NCBI RefSeq assembly: GCF_000764305.2
Contig: NW_025947153.1
Location: 1 to 64,000, forward strand
DNA: 64,000 bases
Source of the DNA: Hyalella azteca
Taxonomy: Eukaryota; Arthropoda; Malacostraca; Amphipoda; Hyalellidae
Reading direction: 5' to 3'
The notes under the pieces were generated by a model. That model saw nothing but the letters and a program-made list of their open reading frames with translations. It was not told where the DNA came from and did no database searches. Below are positions 39,801 through 51,800 of the stretch, one piece after another. Within the stretch, counting starts at the first letter, position 1; each line of letters starts with the position of its first letter. The translations under genes and the position numbers were made by a program.

Positions 39801-42800
39801 CCTGGCTCAGACCACAAGTCACCTGGTTCTAGCCACAAGTCGCCTGGCTCTGATCACAAGTCGCCTGGCTCTGACCACAAGTCACCTGGTTCTGGCCACA
39901 AGTCGGCTGGTTCTGGCCGCAAGTCGGCTGGCTCTTGTCACAAGTTGACTGACTCTGACAATTCGCCTGCCTATGACCACAGGTTGCCTGACTCTCACAA
40001 GTCGCCTGGCTCTGACCAGAAGTCGGCTGTCTCTGGCGGAAATTCGTCCAGTTCCGAAAGAAAATCGCCTGACCCTGACGGGAAGTCGTCTGGCTCAGAC
40101 GGGAGCTTGCGTGACTCTGACGGAATGTCGCCGGGCCCTTACAGGAAATCGTCTGGCTCTGACAGAAAGTCGTTCGGCTCTGACGAGAAGTCTTTTTGTT
40201 CCAACGCAAAGACACTTGGCTTTGATGGAAAGTTGCCAGGCCCTGGCGGAAAGTCGTCTGGCTCTGACGAGAAACTGACAGGTTCTGAGGAAAAGTCGTC
40301 TAGCTCTGACGGAAAGTCGTCTGACCCTGACGGAAAGTCGTCTAGCTTTGACGGAAAATCGTCTGGCTCTGATGGAAAGTCGTCTGGCTCTGACGGAAAG
40401 TCGTCTGGCTCTGACGGAAAGTCGTCTGGCTCTGACGGAAAGTCGTCTAGCTCTGACGGAAAGTTGTCAGGCTATGACGGAAAGTCGTCTGGCTCTGACG
40501 GAAAGTCGTCTGGCTCTGACGGAAAGTCGTCTGGCTCTGACGGAAAGTCGTCTGGCTCTGACGGAAAGTCTTCTGGCTCGGACGGGAAGTCGTCTGGATC
40601 TGACGGAAAGTCGTCTGGCTTTGATGGAAAGTCGTCTGGCTCTGACGAGAAGTCGACTGGCTCTGACGAGAAGTCGTCTGACTCAGACCGGAAGTCGTCT
40701 GGCTCTGACGGAAAGTCTTCTGGCTCTGACGGGAAGTCGACTGGCTCTGACGAGAAGTCGTCTGACTCTAACGGAAAGTCGTCTGGCTCTGACGAGAAGT
40801 CGACTGGCTCTGACGAGAAGTCGTCTGACTCTGACCGGAAGTCGTCTGGCTCTGATGGAAAGTCGTCTATCTGGCCCTGATGGCAACTCGTACCAATGGA
40901 AAAAAACGCCTGCGTCTGATATGAAGCCTATCTGTAAGAGCAAGTCGTCCTATTTGGGGAATACATCGTTTTCAAAGAAAAAGTCTTCTGATGGACCATT
41001 TGTCAAGTTGTCTGGCTCTGATGACAAATCGCTTGGCTCTGATGGCAAGTCGTCTGGTTCTGGAAGCAAGTGGCCCACATCAGACAAACTCGAAAAAAAT
41101 GTTACGGAGTCTGTCAGCATTTCTCCCGAATCACGTTTGGCGTCTTTAAAACTTGGACATGAAGCGCAAGATTTGAGGCCAAAATCGAACCCGGTAGAAC
41201 ACAATTCAAATTCAACTCGGAAGCCGTCTGATTCATGTCATCAATCTTTCAAATCGGGGCATAAATCTTTGAAAATTTGCAGTCAATCATCAAAATCGAA
41301 ACCCAAATCCACAAGATCTGAATTAAAAGATCGGTCAGCTGAACCGATAAAGAAATTTTCGAAATCCACAGATAAATCATTTGAATATCCAGAGCAGCTG
41401 TCAAACATGGCAGATGTAGCATCGAAATCCACAGATAAATTTACAAAACTGACAAAAGAATCATCGGACTCGAAAACAGATGGGGCTTTGAATTTATCGG
41501 ACGATTCTTCTCCATCGACGAAAAAGTCGTTACCATCTGGAATGAAGCCAGCCGAGTGTGATGGATCGTCGGAAGTAAAAAGTGAACAGTCAGATTTGAA
41601 TCAGTCGAGTGATCCTAAGAATAGGTCAAAATCGGATGCCATACCGTGTGCAGCAGAGAATATCAAATATGATTACGAAACACCAACTATGAGTATAGAA
41701 ACGTTTCCAAACCAAAATTCCAAGTACTGTTTCTCGGAGTCGTCACATCGATCCTTCAAAATTTCCAAATTGAGAGTCATCGAAGTTCCTCCAAAACCAC
41801 TCTACAGTGATTGTCCAAAGATTCGCGTATCTTCGCCGCCTGAACTTACGGATCATGTCTCACTTAATTTGAAACAGCGTCCTGCCCAGCTAGAGAAATC
41901 GAATCCTACCCTACTGAGTCCTGCACAAACTATTTCACTCTTGCCTCCTGGCAATCCTTCCTCTGGCTTACAGTTAATATCAGCTGAAGAGATTCTTTCT
42001 TCTGAGCCAGTCACTCGAACGAACGCCTATCATCCCGAAGATCCAAGCAGTATAAATTACAAGAAGCAATTAGTCGGCCTTCATCCTAAACCAGTCCGCT
42101 TTTTTAGTTATCTTCACATCCCAATGCAAACAAATCAATCTGACAAAATAGGTGATATGCCTCCAGCCATCAAGACCCAGTCAGGTGTTCTCAATCTTCC
42201 GATTTCTGTAACTGATAATATAAGCGTTTCCAAAAGCGATCTCAACAACATTTTAATGACTGTGAAGCTTAAACGAAAAATTGAATCAGTGACTCCTGCA
42301 AGCGACTTACCCTCGGACAATGACAAAATTTCCCGTGAATGCGTTCCATCTAGAGACATAAACGAGAACATTCAACTGAACTATCCTGACAGCAAAAATA
42401 CTGATAAACTTTCGACTGACTCCGACGATCTGACTTCTGTTACCATTAACAAAAAAATTTCTCTCCATAAACAGGTCAGAAAAAAAATTAGAGAATCTTG
42501 GCAGAATTTATTTAAAAAATCAGTTGGCTCATTAGATGAAGAGTACAATCCAGGTGCTGTTAGTGATGCTCAAAACGTAAACGTCTTGGACTATGTACCT
42601 ACGATCATATCTGATAAGCGAGGTGAAACTTCAAAACCCAAGTCAACACTAAATATTGATGCCTTTTCACATTTACTTCCGAAAGACCAGAGTGAATACG
42701 TGCCTACTGCATGTGGGAATGAAGCGTCTCTACAATATCAAGAGGCTAAAAAGAAAATTATAAATCTCGCATCCAGGAAAAGTCCACTTGATACCATTAC

Positions 42801-45800
42801 ATCTGCAAAAAAATTGAAGGTTTTGAAGAAACCTACTATTCTACCGCCTAGCTTTGGCCCCGACGAGGAATATAATCCTTTAGGCGACCCACTTGAGTTG
42901 AAACCTTACGTGCCCACCTCCATAGGTTGTGTACAGAAACCGATTGAGGATGAGTACGACCCTTTTGATTCAGGTGTCGACCTAACTAGAACGAAAACTG
43001 CTGAAATGCGCGGACTAACAACCCCCGGAACTTCCTCCGACTACATGGCTTCAAGCTCCGTCAATACCCCTTGCAGCCAGTCAAGAATCTCTATTTCAGA
43101 AAATGATAGATTCGTAACTTATGGAGTTTATCCTCCATCATATGAAGAAGTAGCCAATTCTGTGCCTTTCAGGCATAAATCTCTTTTTTGTAGCGACAAA
43201 AATGACGTGCCCGGAAATCCGTTGGAAGTGGGCGGCGATATCTTAACGATTCCATCTAACAGCCTTTCTGAATTGGGAGAATTCCCATCTACATTTCGTG
43301 AAAATGGCTTAAATCACTGGAAAGTTTTAATAGATACCTTTCAATTAGAGTCCACTGCGAGTGAATCCGCAAATACAACAACTATCACTTACACAACCTT
43401 GAAAAGACCTCCGTCTTACGATGAAGTTGACAAATGGAGCAAGACGCGACGTAAAATTCTGGCATTAGAAAATAAAGTCAAGCGAAAGGATGATGATGGA
43501 TCCGATAGAGATGACGATGAGAGAAATGAAAATGACTTGAACAAAACTCGTAAGGTTTCTGGTAAACGAGAGATAACTACTATTCGATATCAAGAATCGT
43601 CGTCCGTGTCACAAACATCGTCTTCTAGCTCGAAAACCAATCAATTGAACAGTTCGATTATCAAATCAGAAAATGTAAAAGCTGCTTTGTCACAAACTGC
43701 CTCAATAGCTGACTGTGACCGAGCAAAATCTCAGAAATTTCTCAGTCCACAACCCTTCACAACATTCGCAGCATCCACTCCAATAGGTCCATCATGCTTT
43801 CCTCTCAACCCAACGCCTGTCAGCCGCATGAAGAGACGTTCTTCAGATGATACGAAGATACCTGGGTCTCAACCCCCTCACAAAAGGCATCGACGCGTTT
43901 CTTTCGAACCCGAAATGGTCTCTGGCATGTGCCGTCCCTCATCACCGCTGGTCACTGAACTTGTGGGGGCCCATGATGGTAACCACGGTAACAAGAAAAT
44001 TTCCTTCTCAAGTCTCAGACTCGTTCAGTCCGACCTTCTTAGTCCAATCAAAGAGAAAAACGAAACTCCGGCGAGACGGAAGACGGAGGGTGAAGAAAAG
44101 ACGGCCTTGCAACCTCCTACTGGAGAACTAAGTAATTATGATACCATTTCACTTTTTCGTTGCTTTTCATATTTAGTTTACTTCTTAGTGTGATCAATAA
44201 ACTGCTCCAATTGTAATTTCTTTCCATAGAGCAAAATATTTCTGATATTTGTAATAGGTGAATAAGTTAAATTTTTCTCAACTGTTAAGATTATTCAACA
44301 GTTAACCTTGCCGTTTCGTGCAAGTCTATACATTCAACGACTTGGTTCCTTCAATTCACAGAAACGGAAAGTGATGCGACGCAGAGTACACGAGTGAATG
44401 ATTTGCATTATGAAACCTCGGACATGGTGTCGACATCCAGCCATGCCATAGACAAGGGGAATAACGAAGACGACTCGAGTGATGAGGTCATCGATTCTTC
44501 ACAACCAAACTCGCCCATGTTTGACCCGTCAACCAACTTTATGTTACGAATTAAGGTGAGTCTTGAAGAGAGCTATGACATGTAATTTGCGTTCTCTCTC
44601 AAATATTTCTGGTTTATAATTTTATTGAAGGTATTTGATTTAGGTTATTGCTGATTACTTATTTCTTTACAATCCAGAAGTCGAAGAAAAGAAGAGAGAA
44701 GGCTGCTTTCCCAAAACGGACTAACAGATCCGGACCTAGACTTCGAAGAAGTGGCGAAGAAGCGTCGAATTTCCTCACCGTACCTGGAAGCGATAAACCA
44801 TTGGAGCAAGTTACTGTTACGTCAGAAGTTCCTAGAGTTACAGTTATTTCATCGGATGAAATCATCAAGTCTCGCTCCGATACTCCACTCTCTCGTCCCG
44901 ACACCCCACTCGTTCACCCCGACACTCCACTCGCTCACCCCGACACTCCACTCGCTCACCCCGACACTCCGCTCACTCGCGCAGACACCCCACTCGCTCG
45001 CGCCGACACTCCGCAGTCGTATCCCAACTCCGGTGCATCTTTCAACGGTTCATTACTTGGCTCCTCGTCATTTCTGGATACGTCGCGCGCCGGTCGCCTT
45101 CTGATGGATGCTCAGTTCCGGAAACAATATCACCTGGCTTCTCAACTATCTAGTTTCTGCAGGGGATCTTCTTCGCTTAACGTGAGTTGAAAATTACACT
45201 CTTGATTAATTATTTTTACCTGGAATGATAAAAGTTTATTTCATATATATAGTTTATGGAAGTTATCAAATTATGTGCGGTAATAAAATGGATCTAAATT
45301 GATAGGTAAAAACAAAGCAAACTGCAAAGATAAAAGCCCTGGAAGCATGCACGAGTAACACTCAACCCGTATGCTGCTGTCTATTCAGAAAAAACTGCCT
45401 ATAGCAAAGCTGTATTCCTACACACTGACTTCTTGACTTTATTGACTGAAACTGAAATACGAGACTCTGACATATGAACCAAACCATACTCGTTATTCCG
45501 AGTTTTCATCATAATATTTTTTGCATATCTCAAATATTGAAAACAGTATAGCCAAATAAAGAGAGAAAACATTTTATCACGACGCGGTCGCTATTTAGTT
45601 AACATAAGGTTCTCTGGATTTGTTATTTTCATTTTTTTTTCAAGAAACACCGAGCATTGTGGGATATGTGCTCCTGTGTGGATTGGTCGCATTTCAAAGT
45701 TGACTGTTATTTGTTTATAAGGTTCCTCAACTTATATTGGTTTTGCTAACGGAAAGCCTCAATAATTTCTCGACTTCAGAAGCTGAGGTTGCTTGAACGC

Positions 45801-48800
45801 TGTTAAGTTTAAATGGCTTTTCTTGGTATCACACGTAAAGTAAAGTTGAGTGTGGATCAAACTTTTAATCTACTTAAAAAGGACACATGCGTGTGCTGCT
45901 CAGAGAAAATAGTGAGACATTGTCCAGTTAGCTATGCACTTTTTGCCCAGATTTATTTTGTTGTATTTTATCATGATCCAATTTGCCCAGGCGAATGGGG
46001 GCAAATCAGTGGCTACGTCCGCCCTTTGCACGTGCCGTATAGCTAAGAAATTGCATCAATATTTGGACAATGGCACATTAATTTTTCTGAATGTAGATGG
46101 CTTATCATGAATAAGTACATTTTTACTTCTCGTTTTGACCCGATATTCTATCTAGCTTGAGTTGATACGTGTGCAATAGTTTATCTAGAGACAACATCTA
46201 AGCTAGACATGTTCTTTATATATCCTGTTGTTGATATTGTTTATTGCTCACCTATTATACTCGTTAACTTTTCAGTGATTGGAATGTTGAATTGTAATTT
46301 ATTCCTCGTTTTTCATTTAAGAAATACGACTGTTATCCAGTTCAGACTTGTTAAGGATTCATCTTTTTAATTTAATCTCTCTTAAATTCACATATTATTG
46401 TGTTTGGTGTTTATCTTATTGAAGTTGAGCCTGTTTTGCCTAAGGTGCACCAATTGTTACATTTAATTCTGTTATCTTCCATCGCCGTTTATATTTCCTT
46501 ATACATTATGTTCAAGGAAATATTTACCTGCTCGACATGCTCGCTAGATTCGTATAGAAATCAACGTATATTCCATGCCCTCAGGCTTGCCCATCGTCGT
46601 GCAGTACCCAAAACCGTCGATTTTTATTAGATAATGAAGGTTACGGATGAAAATATAATACCTTTGTTATTTACTTGTCGTGCTTATCAGTATTATGAAC
46701 ATTTTTGAAAGGGATAACGGTATATTGCGCCATATCAAATTGAGTAACAATTTTAAACAGTTTTAGAAGCCATGGCATGATTGGCGATCTGAAATCGTGT
46801 GTTATATTAAAATTAAATTACCAGTCAGGCGTTTTTACTATTTCTAGGCAATTTAATACTTGCAGTCAAGATGAAACTCGGCTACATGTCCAACCAAAAT
46901 ATGAATGCGTTGCATGGAAATGAAAAACCAGATAAAACAGTGATTCTTAATATTGTAAATTTCCAAATAAATTAGTGAGGTCAAAAATGTAGGGTATTTC
47001 TGTGTACTGTGTAGTTCCTTCTCGGGTTGAAAATAAATTGCTTTCTACATATTCTACGCAAACGCAAACACTGATTCTTTTCTATATCTTATAAGTTGAT
47101 TGAGAAGCCTCAAATTTATTGATAACAGTAAACTCTCATGTTGCCTCTTGGAAAAAATTTCAATGGTACTTTTATACATACTTAATGCTGCTTTTAAGGA
47201 ACAATGTGTATATTTTTGTAGATGATTCAGGGTCGACTGGTATAGTCGTGGTTCTAAATTTGTAAGTAGATTTTAAGGATACAAATTATATTTTGATGTC
47301 TGACACCCATTTGCTCAATAAATGGTGATCTCATTCATGAAGTAATTTCGAATTGCGTTCTGAACTTCATTACTTTATCTAGGAACTCACACTTGTGAAT
47401 TTTATTCGTACTAGACATTCAGAGTCTAGGTATCAAATTCAGTTTTTTGAAATTACACATGTTTTGAAGTATAATTATCGAGTTGATACACTGGTGGAGT
47501 TTGAATTTGTCTGAAATGTGCCATGTTTCTCTACTTTCAGAGTTACATGGTATAAAAATCAGACTGACATCTGTACGGTCAGAGCAAATTTATTTTGTTT
47601 ATGGTTTTACGACTCGATTGCGGCTGAAAGATTTTTACCATCGCGAATGATGATGTGTGTTATGAAGAGCAATGTGCGATCATCTCGCTTCTAAATTTAG
47701 CCAAGTTGCGTAATAATCATCCTCTTTCAGTTGTGTCACTGTTCTATATTCTGTTGATAGACACGGTGAAATAATACCATATACATAATTATATATAACT
47801 TTGCCTGACGTCTTCCAACAAACCGTGCTGATACCACACCAATACGCTTAGCCAGACACTCATTTTCTTTACCAACACTTTACCACATGGGCGTGTACTA
47901 GCATGCAACTCAAATCATCTAATCGCAACGGAATTTTTTTGTATCATTCGTTTTGTAGTTTTACCTGTTAAGTTCGCAAATGCCTCTTGATAATTTATTT
48001 TTTTCCTTGCCTATTTAGGGCACATCGAGTTCTCTTTTAAAAGGTAGAAAGTCCCTGCATTTGGTTGATTCCAGTGGTTACAGTTCAGAGTACCAAGATT
48101 GGCGCAGAGAGGCGCGAGTTCGATCCCAGTTCTGTGCGCCAGTTTCTGGTCAGAATCTGCAAGGAGGCCGGGCGGTTGCAAAGCAAAATTGGAGCAGTGA
48201 GTTGCGAGTTCAAGTCCGCAATAAGCTGTGGATGTTCTGCAATGTTAAGAATCGGTGACAGGCCTACGGCCTAATAAAAGCTGACACCGCTATATTATAT
48301 TACTATAAGATAAAGTTTAATTGAGAGAACTCGATTAATGTGTCAAATCTCCAGAAGGTTGCCAATAAGTACAAATCTGATCACTAACTCAAGTATTTCA
48401 GTATTTCGCTGCCAAAAATACAGTTTGGGTATTTTGATAGCCTCAATTTACTGCACGTAGCATATCGTTTCACAGTAACGATCACCTTACTTGAATTGCC
48501 AATGAAAATAAGAAATCATACAAAGAATGCACTATACAATACGTAAATTTATTTATTGACATCTTTCTATATCATTTCTTTTCGTGAGGTTCTCACTGAT
48601 GTGGAAGGTATAAATACCATCATTAAATTTATTCATTTGGTAGTAGAATTTTAATTGCTTGGTTTTTCACAGCGAGACATGGACAGTTTCCAGTTAAATG
48701 TGTACGGTTACGCCGTGTCTATCAGTGATTTTATAATTACTTGAACAATACCCGTCGTAATGCCGCGATTCAATGAACGTACGAGTATCTTTACTTATGA

Positions 48801-51800
48801 TTTGTCTCTAATATTACTTTGTTCTAGCTGAGTATGATTAATAATAATTTTCATGGACTTGGTGTAATTTCGTTTCCTGTTTTCGATTGGTACGAAAATA
48901 AAGCTCATTTGTAGATACGTATTATTTACGTTTATCTGTTGCTGTGTTGGTTTGACTATAGTTTCTTTTCATATATATTTATATACATATTTATATATAT
49001 CGAGAGAAGTTTACGTAGTTCTACGTGGTTATCGCCGGTTGATTGACGTTGGGTTTGGTTGTGCATTTTAATTTCTTACGTTTTCATGCAAATAAATAAT
49101 CTATCATAAAAATGATCTTGTTATTGAATTCCCCACCTCCGGCAACCGATATGGATCCTCAAGCATATAAAAAATATTAAGTTAAAATCAGTGATAATTC
49201 AAGATAATATTGCATATAGTGTCACTAATTGCAAGATTTTAATGATTGTGCCTTCTTGAAACACTTCCGATAGAATAGATTACTCCTCGTGTTATAGCAA
49301 AATTTGTAAACTTGAGTAGACGGAAATACCATTTCTGTGAGCTTAATTTCTTTGATTTGTATCGTCCGGACTCGAATTGCAGTACTTCTAACGAATGATA
49401 CTTTCATCGAGCGGAATTATTTGTCTAACTCGTCATGTGCTCCATCCCAACACACAGCTAAAGAGTTACTATTAAATTAAATCAATGGATACCTCAATTA
49501 AATATTTTCTGTGCACACAGAGAACAGGCTCATTGTTGGTACATATAGTATATGGACACAGGCTTCAGCGACTCGTGGCGTCCTCGGAGCACCCATGTGT
49601 GAAGATTGCCTCTTCTAGCATCGGCATCTTTTTTTACCTCTGATTATGTCCTATTATTTTGAAATTTCTCAATAAATTCAATGGATTGTGTCGGTAAATT
49701 GTGCTTGACTCAATTTCCATCAAATGTATTAATTTTGTTCAACTTCAATTTATCTCATCATCATAGGTAGGTCATTATTTTGTTCAAGTTAGCACTCATT
49801 TTTTATTATCGTCGGATTTATTTCATCCAGGAGGTGGCAACTAATTGAGTTTATTACATCAAATAAGTAGATAGCTGTCATTATCATTCTTCATTTTGCT
49901 TTGCTCGTTAGACTTTTTGTTCGAAGATGTGACATTGGTGTACCTTGGGCCGGCTCATTGATAGTTCTCTTGTTCATTTAGTCCGCTTCATTTAACATAC
50001 TTTTTTTTATTGTTTCTCATCAATTTTTTGGCAATACTCTATCACAGTTGTTAGGTCGTTCTTAGACACGTGAGGCCCGAATCTCTCTATTGACCTGGAT
50101 TTAATCTATGATTACTCTTGAATTTTTCACCATTTAATATGATGCTTCAACGAAATTTCTTTAATGTAAACCTATCACTCGACTCATTTGTGCCATAAGA
50201 ATATAATTCTGATTCTAATAATTGACGTATTATATGAATTGGCACTTTCATTCGCGAAATTCACCATGTCTATCGATTCTTGTTGGTTTCGTATAGTCGG
50301 ATGATTATGTCACTGTCCAAGAAGGTTTTTGGATTTTGATTTGTGACTAAAAAATGGCTCTCTTCGACATTCTTTCTTAAAATTCTAGCTACAAATCTCA
50401 TTTCTTGTGGCTGTCTCTACATTTATTGGTCAATTACCCTCGCTTTTGAGTTATCCAAAGTTTTTAACAAAAAGTATGTATTACTTGCATTGGAAAATCC
50501 GCCCATGACATTTTTGATTGGGTTTGATTGTAGGGGTCGCCGCTCCCACTCGGAGACAACACCTTCGGATTTCGCTTCCAAAACCATGACATGCAGGAAG
50601 CTCGAGCGCTCCATCAGGTCAGTGATGGCCTGATCATGTTTATTGCATACAATCACGTTAGGAAGAATAATATAATTTTAGAATCCCTGCAAATTTAGAA
50701 TCCCGTTATCCCAAATACCCTTATTCCTGTTGTCCTCAATCCGTTAATAATAAAACTTATGTATATATGTATGCTTATCGAAAAATACCAGTTCAAACCC
50801 ACATTTTACGTATAAAATAGAACTATAACATAGAATCTTGCAAAATTAAAAAATATATATTTGCTCCGTTTTGAATAAATTTATCGAGACCATTACAAAA
50901 TCAAATCTGAATTTTTGGTCTAATATTTTCCTCCCATTTTTGCAATGCCTCACTCACTATTCTCCCACTAAGAATGAATTTTCAGCTCAAAGTGAAATCC
51001 CGACACGTTTTGTATCCTTAATACGAGCTTGATTAACAGCCCCATTTATGAGGGGGGCAGGTTTCGAACCCACAAATTTTTATAAACATTTACATATAAC
51101 ACTACGAGGGGATCCATGCTTGGGATTCAAAATCATTGCAATTTGAGAATCACACCGAATCCCGTTTATAGTTTGAAGCTAAAGTATGCTAATAGAAGAG
51201 ATACCGCTTCAAATCTCAATTGAGCATTGAAATCCCAATCTACTCCTGCAAATTCAAACTAAGCTATTATTTTAAAACAAAATTTACTCCGGCCAAAATA
51301 GCAACAAAATTCAAAATTCATGTAGATTTTCAATCTTTCGCTCTCACATTGTCAGAACCTCTAGACCTACGCGAACAAGGCACTGTAAATAAATAAAATG
51401 AGATATTAGGTATATAAAATATTACTAATATTTCACTGACATGACTCGCGTCTGCCCAGCACCAGCACGGGGGTTCTCTGCGTCTGGAAATAAACAAAAT
51501 GAGCTATTAAGTATATAAAATATTTAATCAATAATAAAGTATTCTTAATATTACAACTATAATAATGTTTCACCATTCCAATGCATGACTCCCGTGTGCC
51601 CAGCACCAGCACGTGGGTTCTTTGTGTCTGGAAACCCACGTGTGCTGTCGTGGGCGCCTCCTCCCCGACCCCCGCCACGACGCCGTGCTCGCCATCGTCC
51701 TGCTGGGCGTGCGAGACTCGCCGTCCGAGCAACAGCCTCTCGACAAACTCAAAGGTTCTTATTATCCCTTTAGATTTTAATGTGCTTACTGGACTTGATA

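Noticed and set aside
40348..40866. SRLALTE-repeat frame as the true protein over the SSGSDGK array
   Set aside because: This frame is interrupted upstream at 40278, whereas the SSGSDGK frame is continuous from 39591. The frames are joined by a 4-nt insertion at the array end.
25774..44131. Exon G as part of a separate gene (for example an SR-like or exonuclease-associated protein)
   Set aside because: Splice sites and phases on both sides fit REV3L exons F and H exactly, and no start, stop plus polyA signal or promoter separates them. I keep this as a low-probability alternative.
45813..46630. Short ORFs in intron 9 (45813-46046 and 46400-46630)
   Set aside because: No recognised domain, no splice phase match, AT-rich composition.
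48019..48045. Mini-exon of REV3L after the tatttag acceptor
   Set aside because: The available donor leaves phase 1, which does not fit exon J (phase 0). Exons I and J join directly.
48085..48160. tRNA gene
   Set aside because: A B-box-like gagttcgatcc is present, but no convincing A box, acceptor stem or anticodon arm was found.
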